From Rhizobium sp. 11515TR (GTDB taxonomy: Bacteria > Pseudomonadota > Alphaproteobacteria > Rhizobiales > Rhizobiaceae), in contig NZ_CP023000.1 in assembly GCF_002277895.1 (NCBI RefSeq), forward strand, positions 1,178,001 to 1,242,000: a stretch of 64,000 bases of DNA, read 5' to 3'. Of the stretch, positions 53,258 to 61,373 are shown in pieces. The position numbers and the translations under genes are program-made. The notes under the pieces are model-generated. The model was not told the DNA's origin, did no database searches, and saw only the letters and a program-made list of their open reading frames with translations. The stretch's first letter is position 1. Every line of letters starts with the position of its first letter.

Positions 53258-53275
53258 AAGCAGAACGGGCTGCTT
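53258..53275. terminator. Hairpin between convergent genes
   Basis: AAGCAG (53258-53263) and CTGCTT (53270-53275) form a perfect stem in the 62-base gap between the FAD protein and binding protein 3. An adjacent imperfect stem GAGGGCG/CGCCCCCTC lies at 53236-53257. No T-run; bidirectional termination is inferred from position. Confidence 0.35.
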
Positions 53276-53282
53276 CTGAGTG

Positions 53283-54899
53283 TCAGCCTTCACCCTCCTT
53301 GATATAGACATCAGCGAAATTCGACTGCACGCCTTCGGCGCCGATCGTGTGGTTCCTGACACGCTTGTTGAAGACCGTGACGTTTTCGAGCGAGATCAGA
53401 TTGATGACGGGCAGCTCGTCGGCGATGATCTTCTGGAAGTCGTTGAATTCCTGCTTGCGCTTTGCCTCGTCGACTTCGATCGAGGCCGCCTCGAGCAGCC
53501 GGTCGACCTCCGGGTTCTGATAGTGGCTGGCGTTAGAGAAAGGCAATCCGAGCTTGAAGTTCTTCGACCAGTAGATGCGCTGCACGCCGAGCGTCGGATC
53601 GAACTGGTTGCCGAGATATTCCGCCGTGAGATCGAAGGCGCGCTCGGTATAGACCTTCTGGATATAGGTCGAGAAGTCGTAGGAATCGATCCTCGCGTCG
53701 ATACCGATGCGAGCAAGGTTCTGCTTCAGATATTCGGCGACGCGTTTGAAGCCTTCATTGTAGGAATTGTGCGTCAAACGAAGCGTAAACCGGGTTCCGC
53801 TGCCATTTCGCTTGTAGCCGGCTTCATCAAGCAATTGCTCGGCCGCCTTGAGATCGAAGGCATAGGGCTTGATCGCGGTATTGAGATATTGCGGCAGGAA
53901 GGTGCTGATGGGTGTTGGCGAGACGTGGCCATAGCCATACCAGACCGTATTGAGGATGACGTTGAGGTCGATCGCATGCGCGATCGCGCGACGCACGCGA
54001 ACATCCTTCAAATATTCATTGTCCAGGTTGAGGATGAGCTGCGTCTGGTCGCCTTTCGTCTCGTAGCCGCGGGAATCGATGCCGATATTTGGCAGCGCCT
54101 TGATGCGCTCGAGATCGGCGAGCGGAATGGGATTATCGCTGCCAAGATCGAATTCACCGGTTTCGAAGCCGGCTGCTCGGGCGGCACCATCGGGCACGAA
54201 GCGAACCACAACCTGGTCGAGATAGGGTTTGCCGGCATCCCAATAATCGGGATTGCGTTCCAGGATGATATGCGAACCACGCACCCACTCCCGGAAGACG
54301 AAGGGACCGGTGCCGATAGGGGCGCCACCGTTCGGATTGGTCGGAACATCGGCGATCTTGACGCCTTCATAGATGTGTTTCGGCACGATCGGAGATTCGG
54401 CCGCATAGAGCGCCTTCAGGAGGTAAGGTGCTGGCTTGGAAAGACGGAATATTGCTGTCAGGGAGTCCGGCGTGTCGACCGCGACGACATTGGCAAACGT
54501 GCCTCGTCCGCGCGGATGAACCTGTTTCAGGAGTTCGATCGAATAGGCGACGTCGGCCGAGGTGAACGGCTTGCCGTCGTGCCATTTGACGTTAGGTCTC
54601 AGCTTGAACGTATAGGTGAGGCCGTCTGAGGCCACCGACCATTCTGTCGCGAGCTGCGGCTTCGGCACGAGACCGAAATCGTAGGTGAGCAGACCCTCGG
54701 TGATCTTCGGGCTGATCTTCTGCGTACCACCGGCGGTATGGGCGAGTGCCAGGATGGTCGGCGGTTCGGGCTCGACGATGAAATTAAGCGTGCCGCCGCG
54801 CGGCGGTGTTTCGGCTGCATGCGCCACAACGGTTGGCAGAAGGGTTGCTGCGGTCGAGAGCAGAAGCAGCTGATTGAAACGGCGGCGGTTGATGGTCAT
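53283..54899 (-). CDS. Dpp/Opp-type ABC substrate-binding protein 3
   Basis: 538-residue SBP_bac_5 protein. The start ATG 54899 follows AAGGAAACCGA and yields the twin-arginine signal NRRRFNQLLLLSTAA with cleavage near AHAAE. Motifs KITEGLLTYDFGLVPKPQLA, VKWHDGKPFTSADV and LERNPDYWD match the other two binding proteins closely. It is monocistronic and divergent from the LysR gene, which probably controls it. The longer frame to 55064 is not supported. Confidence 0.92.
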   Translation of the reverse strand: MTINRRRFNQLLLLSTAATLLPTVVAHAAETPPRGGTLNFIVEPEPPTILALAHTAGGTQKISPKITEGLLTYDFGLVPKPQLATEWSVASDGLTYTFKLRPNVKWHDGKPFTSADVAYSIELLKQVHPRGRGTFANVVAVDTPDSLTAIFRLSKPAPYLLKALYAAESPIVPKHIYEGVKIADVPTNPNGGAPIGTGPFVFREWVRGSHIILERNPDYWDAGKPYLDQVVVRFVPDGAARAAGFETGEFDLGSDNPIPLADLERIKALPNIGIDSRGYETKGDQTQLILNLDNEYLKDVRVRRAIAHAIDLNVILNTVWYGYGHVSPTPISTFLPQYLNTAIKPYAFDLKAAEQLLDEAGYKRNGSGTRFTLRLTHNSYNEGFKRVAEYLKQNLARIGIDARIDSYDFSTYIQKVYTERAFDLTAEYLGNQFDPTLGVQRIYWSKNFKLGLPFSNASHYQNPEVDRLLEAASIEVDEAKRKQEFNDFQKIIADELPVINLISLENVTVFNKRVRNHTIGAEGVQSNFADVYIKEGEG

Positions 54900-55071
54900 T
54901 CGGTTTCCTTGCCGGCTGAACGGATCGGTCCTTCGATGAACCGCTGGCGGAGATGTCCGCGACCAGCCCATCTTCGGGTGCCCGGCCTGCAAAACGGAAG
55001 AATGTTTTTCTGATCGCCCGAGAAAGAAAAGCTTCGCCGGATACCTCCGAAACGGGACGGTCAAATCTTTT

Positions 55072-55093
55072 GTCTATTAAAAATATAGACTAT
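55072..55093. promoter_or_regulatory. Inverted repeat, probable LysR-type binding site
   Basis: GTCTAT (55072-55077) and ATAGAC (55085-55090) form a perfect inverted repeat with a 7-base AT spacer and contain a T-N11-A core. It lies in the AT-rich part of the gap between binding protein 3 and the LysR gene. The overlapping TATAGACTAT (55084-55093) recurs with one change as TATAGATTAT at 62806-62815. Confidence 0.6.
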
Positions 55094-55216
55094 TTTGCAT
55101 TTTTAGTTTTTGCTTCCCCCATGCCGTCCAGGCATGGAAGAAAATGTCCATCCGCTTGCCGGTAAACGCAAAGCTCGTTCTCGTCTTGAGATGGCCGATT
55201 GTGCTGCAATCGGCTT

Positions 55217-56227
55217 ATGAACACGATTGCCGACACACGGAGAAAATCCATCCAGCCGACCTTGGCGCGACTGCCGCCATTGACCTCGCTGCGCGCCTTC
55301 GTGGCGACCGCGCGGCACCTGAGTTTCCTTGGCGCCGCGGAGGAATTGCACGTCACCTCGGCCGCCGTCGGCCAGCAGATCCGGCTTCTGGAGGACTATC
55401 TGGGGCAGTCCCTGTTTCACAGGGTCCGTGGTCAACTCCAGTTGACGGCCGCCGGCCTGGCGCTCGTACCCGGACTGACAAACGCATTCGATGTGGTTCT
55501 GGCGACGATGACGCAATTCATCGCCAGCGATCACGATCTTCCGATCCGCGTATCGGTCGCGCCATCCTTTGCCAGCAAATGGCTGATCCCGAGATTGGAG
55601 GGTCTGAGGCAAGCAGCTCCCGGCCTGGAGATTCTGGTCGATGCCTCGACGCATTTGACCGATCTGAATACAGGCGACACGGATTGCGCCATCCGGTATG
55701 GCAGCGGCGTTTATCCCGGCCTTGTCATCGATCACCTTTTCTCCGAGGCTGTGGTGCCGATCTGCAGCCCCGAATTTGCCGAGCGGCATTGGCTATGGAA
55801 CGGCCCACAGGCGATCGAAGGGGCGCCTCTGCTGCACGAGGATGGCGCGGAGCATGATCATTCCTGCCCGGATTGGAATGGCTGGCTGCGGGCTGAAGGA
55901 TTATCCCTGCGTTTGCCGCAGGGCGGCTTCCGTCTCAATCAATCATCGCTCGTCATCGATGCCGCACTGGCAGGGCAGGGACTTGGTCTCGGAAAAATCC
56001 GTTTGGCAGAGGCCGAGTTGAAGGCCGGGCGTCTTGTCGCGCCGTTCGGCGGCTCGCAAGCAGTGAACTTTTCCTATTTCTTCGTCACGACGCCCGCCAA
56101 GGAGCGTCTCATGCGCGTCGAATTGTTCCGCAACTGGCTGCAGGCGGAGGTCAAGGCCCTGCGGACGATCGGCGACATCCTGTCGCGCAACACATTGCGC
56201 AGGCTCGACATTGCTGCCGCCGAATAG
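55217..56227 (+). CDS. LysR family transcriptional regulator (GcvA-like)
   Basis: 336-residue regulator. The winged HTH is near residues 22-65 (LPPLTSLRAFVATARHLSFL, HVTSAAVGQQIRLLEDYLG). The inducer domain contains ASKWLIPRLEGL and DCAIRYGSGVYPGL, the signature of the GcvA group. ATG 55217 is preferred over TTG 55199. Located between binding protein 3 and the six-gene monooxygenase operon, it is the only regulator in the island and probably governs it in response to a sulfur compound or sulfur limitation. Confidence 0.9.
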   Translation: MNTIADTRRKSIQPTLARLPPLTSLRAFVATARHLSFLGAAEELHVTSAAVGQQIRLLEDYLGQSLFHRVRGQLQLTAAGLALVPGLTNAFDVVLATMTQFIASDHDLPIRVSVAPSFASKWLIPRLEGLRQAAPGLEILVDASTHLTDLNTGDTDCAIRYGSGVYPGLVIDHLFSEAVVPICSPEFAERHWLWNGPQAIEGAPLLHEDGAEHDHSCPDWNGWLRAEGLSLRLPQGGFRLNQSSLVIDAALAGQGLGLGKIRLAEAELKAGRLVAPFGGSQAVNFSYFFVTTPAKERLMRVELFRNWLQAEVKALRTIGDILSRNTLRRLDIAAAE

Positions 56228-56235
56228 CCGGCCAA

Positions 56236-57084
56236 TTATTTCAGCCTGAAGCCGAGGCGGCGGGCCGCCACGCCGAGAAGATGTCGTCCCTTCAGGGCTT
56301 CGACGGATCCGATCCTGTTTTTCACCTGCACCGTCCAATCAATGCGCGGCATGCGCTGTTCGGTCTGAAAGTCCTGTAGGACGGTATTATAATGCCGCAG
56401 GTCCTCCGACCGCCGGCGATGATCGTAGCGTTCGTCATGGAGCACGCTTGTTTGCGGCAGCCGCGGCTTGACGGCGGCCGGTATGGCCGGATCGGGATAG
56501 CCGACCGTCAGGCCGAAGACCGGAAACACGCCTTCCGGCAATTCCAGTTCGCGCGCCACGGTTTCGGGATCGTTGCGGATGGCACCGATATAGCAGGTGC
56601 CGAGGCCCTGCGATTCCAGGGAGACGACGGCATTCTGCGCGGCCAAGGCAGCATCGATAACGCCGAGCAGGAAGCTTTCGACATAGTCGAGGCCATCGGC
56701 GGCAGACCCCTGATCCGCCGCGATGCGGCGTGGCCTCGAAAGATCCGCAAGCCAGATCAGCAACAACGGCGCCTGCGTGATCTGCCTCTGTGTTCCGGCA
56801 ACGGCGTTCAGCTTTTCCTTGCGCGTATCGTCCCTGACGGCAATGACGCTCCAGGCCTGCAGGTTGGACGAGCTCGGCGCCGATTGGGCCGCAGCGATCG
56901 CGAGATGGAGGATGTCATCCGGAACCGGCCTTGGCAGATAGTCGCGCACGCTACGGTGGGACAGCAACGTCTCGATCGTCTCGTTCCAGTCGGCGCCGAT
57001 ATGATGGCTGTTGCGATAGCGCTCGCTGACGAGAGCGGCGAGCCTGTCATCCTCCGGAAGCCTTGCGGTCGTGGCTGACGTCAT
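56236..57084 (-). CDS. Nitroreductase-family flavoprotein (possible flavin reductase)
   Basis: 282-residue FMN protein of the NfsA/nitroreductase family. HRSVRDYLPRPVPDDIL and AAQSAPSSSNLQAWSVIAVR are the FMN-binding N-terminal blocks, and GLGTCYIGAIRNDP lies in the middle. It starts after AAGGAGAAACAAC and ends the six-gene minus-strand operon, 12 bases behind a DszA-type gene. Two-component monooxygenases need NAD(P)H:FMN reductase; members of this family can do this, so it may supply FMNH2. That role is inference. Confidence 0.85.
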   Translation of the reverse strand: MTSATTARLPEDDRLAALVSERYRNSHHIGADWNETIETLLSHRSVRDYLPRPVPDDILHLAIAAAQSAPSSSNLQAWSVIAVRDDTRKEKLNAVAGTQRQITQAPLLLIWLADLSRPRRIAADQGSAADGLDYVESFLLGVIDAALAAQNAVVSLESQGLGTCYIGAIRNDPETVARELELPEGVFPVFGLTVGYPDPAIPAAVKPRLPQTSVLHDERYDHRRRSEDLRHYNTVLQDFQTEQRMPRIDWTVQVKNRIGSVEALKGRHLLGVAARRLGFRLK

Positions 57085-57096
57085 GTTGTTTCTCCT

Positions 57097-58425
57097 TTAT
57101 TCGGCGGCAATGGCATAGGGGTTGGCCGGCCGGGAAAGGCCGAGATGGTCCCGTAGGGTCCGGCCCGCATAGTTTTTCCGGAACAGACCGCGGCGGCGCA
57201 GGATGGGCACCACCTCGTCCACAAAAACCTCCAGGCCATGCGGCAGCACATCCGGCATCAGGTTGAAGCCATCGGCAGCGCCTGCCTCGAACCATGTTTC
57301 GATATCATCGGCAATTGCCTCAGGCGTGCCGACAATGGTGCGGTGTCCGGTCCCGCCGTTCAAAGCGCGGATAAGGCCGCGCACCGTCAATTTCTCGCGT
57401 TGTGCAAGAGCCAGCGTCGCCCTGAAGAAGGTATGTCCTCCGTCGGCTGGCAAGGGAATATCGTCCGGCAGCGGCTCGTCGAGCTTCAGCCTACCTGGAT
57501 CGACCTGCAGAACGCCGGACAGGCGCGCAAGGCTGTATTCCAGTGGAATGAGCTCGCGCAGTTCCTCCTGCCGCCGCCTAGCTTCCGCTTCGGTGCTGCC
57601 GATGATGGTGGCAAGCCCGGCGAGAACCAGCAGGCTGTCGGGGGTGCGGCCGTAGCGGGCGGCCCTTGTTCGGAGGTCGCGCGCGTAATCGAGCGACTCC
57701 TCAAGGGATTGCGAGGCTGAGAACACCGCTTCGGCGTGCCGGGCTGCGAGCTCCCGCCCATCATCCGAGCCGCCGGCCTGCACGATTACCGGATGACCCT
57801 GCGGCGGGCGCGGGACGTTATGCGGGCCATGAACGGAAAAATGCTTGCCGCGATGGGCAATCGCATGGACCTTGCTTGTATCGACGAACCGGCCGCTTTC
57901 GACATCGCCGATGAAGGCGTCTTCTTCCCAGCTGTCCCATAGGGACTTGACGACCGATGTAAATTCCTCCGCGCGCTCATAGCGGCTCTGATGCGCGACC
58001 GGCTTTTCCAGCCCGAAGTTCCGGCTTTGCGAGAGATCGGCGCTGGTGACGACATTCCAGCCGACGCGACCGCCACTGGCGTGATCAAGCGTCGCGAAGC
58101 GACGGGCGATATTATAGGGCTCGTTATAGGTCGTTGATGCAGTGGCGATCAGGCCGATATGCTCGGTATGGGCGGCAACCGAAGCCAGCACGATAGTCGG
58201 CTCGAGAGATGTCAGCGGCCGGAAATCGACGCGATCGGAAATGGCGGCCTGATCGGCAAGAAAGATCGCGTCGAAAGTGCCGCGCTCGGCAATGCGGGCG
58301 ACATTAATGTAGTGATTGATATCGAAGGATGCGCGCGGATCGCTTCCCTGCATGCGCCAGGCAGCCGGCGAAAAGCCGGAATGCAGGATGTTGATGTTGA
58401 GATGAAGCTCGCGTTTCCTGCTCAT
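57097..58425 (-). CDS. DszA/NtaA-type FMN-dependent monooxygenase (1)
   Basis: 442-residue luciferase-fold enzyme. Start ATG 58425 overlaps the preceding stop by four bases. Family marks: AERGTFDAIFLAD, ATLDHASGGRVGWNVVTSAD, RNFGLE, RPPQGHPVIVQAGGSDDGRE, and the closing FRKNYAGRTLRDHLGLSRP. The last matches DszA FRTEYQGNTLRDHLGLRVP. DszA converts dibenzothiophene sulfone to a sulfinate; NtaA, SnaA and EmoA are relatives with other substrates. Pairing with a DszC-type gene favours a sulfur substrate. Confidence 0.88.
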   Translation of the reverse strand: MSRKRELHLNINILHSGFSPAAWRMQGSDPRASFDINHYINVARIAERGTFDAIFLADQAAISDRVDFRPLTSLEPTIVLASVAAHTEHIGLIATASTTYNEPYNIARRFATLDHASGGRVGWNVVTSADLSQSRNFGLEKPVAHQSRYERAEEFTSVVKSLWDSWEEDAFIGDVESGRFVDTSKVHAIAHRGKHFSVHGPHNVPRPPQGHPVIVQAGGSDDGRELAARHAEAVFSASQSLEESLDYARDLRTRAARYGRTPDSLLVLAGLATIIGSTEAEARRRQEELRELIPLEYSLARLSGVLQVDPGRLKLDEPLPDDIPLPADGGHTFFRATLALAQREKLTVRGLIRALNGGTGHRTIVGTPEAIADDIETWFEAGAADGFNLMPDVLPHGLEVFVDEVVPILRRRGLFRKNYAGRTLRDHLGLSRPANPYAIAAE

Positions 58426-59642
58426 TGGAATATCCCCGGTTCCGGAAACTCGCCATCCAGGAACCATGTTCCGACGTTGCGGGTCTTGTATTCGGCGGGG
58501 TTGTGCAGCGTGTGGATGCGCACATTGCGCCAGAAGCGATCGAGTCCGAGCGGCCTGACGGCGGACCGCGCACCCATGACCTCGAAGATCTCGCTGGTCA
58601 CTTCAAGGGCGACGCGGCCGGCAAGCACATTGGCGGAGGCGACCGCGATCGCCGCTTCACCACGCTCCTCTGCTGTCAAATCGTGCCCCTTCGCATAGAC
58701 GGTATCGACGGCCGCAAGCGCCCGATCGGCAAGCGCCGTTGCGGCCTGCACCTTGATCCACAGCTCGCCATATTGCCTCTTGATCCATGGGTCGTCGGAA
58801 TGCCGTTCGACGCCGGAATAGATCCATGGGCGCGATTTCGTGACGGTATAGTCACGCGCCGCCGCCAATGCCCCTTGCGCGGAACCGACGAAGACATTCA
58901 GCAACACGCTTTGCTGCTGCAGGGGTGCAAGCAGCGCGATCGGATCCTTGGGGCGATCCGGCAGGATCTCGCTCCCGTCGATCTCGACATCCTTGTAGAG
59001 AACGCGGCCGCTTCCCGTCTGCCGCTGGCCGATCCCGTCCCAATCGTCGGTGATGGTGATGCCTTTGCGGTCAGCCGGGATATAGGCAAAGCTCCGCTTG
59101 TTGGTCGTCTCGTCTTCCCATGCGACCATCAGATAGTCTGCGACATGCGAGCCGGAGGCAAACGGCCTGAAGCCGTTGAGAATGACTTTCCCGGCCTCCT
59201 GTCGGCCGAAGAGGCTCTTGGAAAAGCTATTCGTCGTATTGCCCCAGAACCAACGTCCGGCGGCCGAGCGGCGCAGGATGTCCTGGGATCGCTCGTCGTG
59301 GAGCGTGGTAACGGCGTTTTGCAGCGGGCTGAAATGATAGCCATAGAGGTGACCGAGCGAGCCGTCCACCTTGGCGAATTCGCGCACGATCCGCATAGCG
59401 GTGGAATAGGGTTCGCCGGCGCCGCCGAACTCTTTCGGGATCACCAGATTGACCAGGCCGCTTTCCTTGAGGAGCCTGATCTGCGCCTCGGGCCTGCCGC
59501 CGGATTGATCTCTCTCGATGGCATCGCGGGCGAATATGTCCCGCAATTCGACGGCCTTGGCGAGATGGGGATTCGATTTATCGGCCTCGAAGAGAGAGGG
59601 CAGTGGATGGGGTGGTTCGAAGCCGTCTGGTTTTATGGTCAT
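58422..59642 (-). CDS. DszC-type flavin monooxygenase (canonical active site)
   Basis: 406-residue protein closely resembling dibenzothiophene monooxygenase DszC along its length: VDGSLGHLYGYHF against DGSLGHLFGYHL, TDDWDGIGQRQTGSG against NDDWAAIGMRQTDSG, and LDRFWRNVRIHTLHNPAEYK against FDRFWRNVRTHSLHDPVSYK. The catalytic H92 and Y96 of DszC correspond to H98 and Y102, and H388/H391 to H377/H380. It should use FMNH2 and oxygen to oxidise a thioether to sulfoxide and sulfone. It is coupled to the DszA-type gene that would act next. Confidence 0.88.
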   Translation of the reverse strand: MTIKPDGFEPPHPLPSLFEADKSNPHLAKAVELRDIFARDAIERDQSGGRPEAQIRLLKESGLVNLVIPKEFGGAGEPYSTAMRIVREFAKVDGSLGHLYGYHFSPLQNAVTTLHDERSQDILRRSAAGRWFWGNTTNSFSKSLFGRQEAGKVILNGFRPFASGSHVADYLMVAWEDETTNKRSFAYIPADRKGITITDDWDGIGQRQTGSGRVLYKDVEIDGSEILPDRPKDPIALLAPLQQQSVLLNVFVGSAQGALAAARDYTVTKSRPWIYSGVERHSDDPWIKRQYGELWIKVQAATALADRALAAVDTVYAKGHDLTAEERGEAAIAVASANVLAGRVALEVTSEIFEVMGARSAVRPLGLDRFWRNVRIHTLHNPAEYKTRNVGTWFLDGEFPEPGIFQ

Positions 59643-59656
59643 GGCGCGCCTCGTCC

Positions 59657-59995
59657 CTAATGTAGGCGCGGAAAGCCGTGCCGTTCGGCAAGCAGCTCGA
59701 GGATGCGATCGGTCGAATTGACGAAGCGCGTGCCATTCCAGTCGGCGGCGTCATCAGGCGGGTTTTCCGCGAGAATGAGAAGCGGCAGCGACTGGTTCTC
59801 CTCGCCGGCAACATCGATCACCTTTTGCCGCGGCCGCAGGAAGGCGACCCTTTCGACATCGATCGCCGCGGCAAGATCCGGGAATGAGGCGAGCAGCCCC
59901 TCGATGGCGTTGCAATAGGGGCAGACGAAGCTGACGCCCGGATGTTTCGGATCGGCAAAACCGGGTGAAATGAGGAACAGTTTGTCACGCGCCAT
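59657..59995 (-). CDS. Thioredoxin-like DUF3088 protein with CPYC motif
   Basis: 112-residue small protein beginning MARDKLFLISPGF. It carries the redox motif CPYC at residues 25-28 (SFVCPYCNAIEGLLA), as in glutaredoxins, followed by a thioredoxin-fold pattern and a cis-proline candidate in SLPLLIL. DUF3088 has no established function. A strong GGAGAAGATCAA site precedes the start. It sits between two DszA/DszC pairs in one operon (gaps of 11 and 14 bases), suggesting handling of a thiol or disulfide intermediate. Confidence 0.82.
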   Translation of the reverse strand: MARDKLFLISPGFADPKHPGVSFVCPYCNAIEGLLASFPDLAAAIDVERVAFLRPRQKVIDVAGEENQSLPLLILAENPPDDAADWNGTRFVNSTDRILELLAERHGFPRLH

Positions 59996-60006
59996 TTGAT
60001 CTTCTC

Positions 60007-61362
60007 CTATTCTGCTGCGACCGCATTGCCTGCGGAAAAACGATTGGCCGGACGCCTCAGCCCGAGATTTTCGCGGAGCGTCGTGCCTTCATATTCGCTG
60101 CGGAACAGGCCGCGGCGACGCAGCTCTGGCACGACAAGCGTGATGAAATCGGCAAGTCCGCCGGGCATGATCGGTGCCATGATATTGAAACCGTCGGCGC
60201 CGTAGTTCTCGAAGCGCTCCTCCATCACGTCGGCGATCTGCGTCGGCGTCCCCACCACTTGCCAATGACCACGTGCGCCGGCGATGCGCAGATAGAGCTG
60301 CCGGATGGTCAGGTTTTCGCGGCGCGCGAGATCGAGCACCAGCTCCTGGCGGCTCTTGCCGGCATTGGTGACCGGCGGCTCGGGCGGCACGGGACCATCA
60401 AGCGGATAGGAACTCAAGTCGACGCCCGTCAATTGCGAGAGGAGGTTAAGACCCACTTCCGGCTGGATGAGTTCCTGCAGGGCCTGGGATTTGTCTTGGG
60501 CTTCCGCCTCGCTTCGCCCGACGACCGGAAAGATTCCCGGCAGAATCTTCAAGTCGTCGGGCGAACGGCCATATTTGCCGAGCCGGCCCTTGACGTCGGC
60601 ATAGAAGGCTTTTGCCTCGTCAAGCGTAATTTGTGCAGCGAAGATCGCCTCGGCAGTGCGTGCAGCCAGTTCCTTGCCAGGCTCGGAGGCTCCGGCCTGC
60701 ACGACAACCGGGCGCCCCTGCGGCGATCGCGGAATATTCAGCGGTCCGCGCACCTTGAAATGGCGGCCTTTGTGGTCGAGCCGATGCAGTTTTTGGGGAT
60801 CGAAATAGCGGCCGCTCTCACGATCGCGGATGAAGGCGTCGTCCTCCCAGCTGTCCCAGAGGCCAAGCACGACATCGGCGAATTCCTCGGCTCGGTCGTA
60901 GCGGTCGGCATGCAGGACCTGCGCATCATGGCCGAAGTTGAAGGCGGCGTCCGGATCGGAAGAGGTTACGAGGTTCCAGCCGGCGCGGCCGCCGCTTAGG
61001 CGGTCGAGCGAACCGAACTGGCGCGCAAGGTTGAAGGGATCGGAAAAGCTTGTCGAGGCGGTGGCGATCAGTCCGATATTGCGGGTGACGCTGGCAAGGG
61101 CCGAGAGCAGCGTGATCGGTTCGAACGGATAGATGCCGCTATGCGCCTTCCGGCTTGCCGCATTCAAATCCTTCAGACGAGCGGCAACACCGTCGGCAAA
61201 GAAGATGGCATCGAACTTGGCCGCTTCGGCGAGCTTGGCGAGTTCGAGATAGTTCTCGAACTCGGTGCCCACGGATGCTTCCGGATGCCGCCAGGCGGCA
61301 ACGTGGTGACCGGTGAAAAGCAGAAAGGCACCGAGCTTGATCTGATCCTTGCGTGTAGCCAT
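60007..61362 (-). CDS. DszA/NtaA-type FMN-dependent monooxygenase (2)
   Basis: 451-residue luciferase-fold enzyme beginning MATRKDQIKLGAFLLFTGHH, with AAWRHPEAS, GSLDRLSGGRAGWNLVTSSD, RSPQGRPVVVQAGASEPGKE and the C-terminal FRSEYEGTTLRENLGLRRP. Contains HPEVGL-like QPEVGLNLLSQLTGVDLSSY, also found in DszA. It follows a DszC-type gene by 11 bases. It is more similar to the partial gene at 62862 than to the one at 57097, suggesting a recent duplication across the divergent promoter. Confidence 0.88.
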   Translation of the reverse strand: MATRKDQIKLGAFLLFTGHHVAAWRHPEASVGTEFENYLELAKLAEAAKFDAIFFADGVAARLKDLNAASRKAHSGIYPFEPITLLSALASVTRNIGLIATASTSFSDPFNLARQFGSLDRLSGGRAGWNLVTSSDPDAAFNFGHDAQVLHADRYDRAEEFADVVLGLWDSWEDDAFIRDRESGRYFDPQKLHRLDHKGRHFKVRGPLNIPRSPQGRPVVVQAGASEPGKELAARTAEAIFAAQITLDEAKAFYADVKGRLGKYGRSPDDLKILPGIFPVVGRSEAEAQDKSQALQELIQPEVGLNLLSQLTGVDLSSYPLDGPVPPEPPVTNAGKSRQELVLDLARRENLTIRQLYLRIAGARGHWQVVGTPTQIADVMEERFENYGADGFNIMAPIMPGGLADFITLVVPELRRRGLFRSEYEGTTLRENLGLRRPANRFSAGNAVAAE

Positions 61363-61373
61363 GGAATGTCCTT

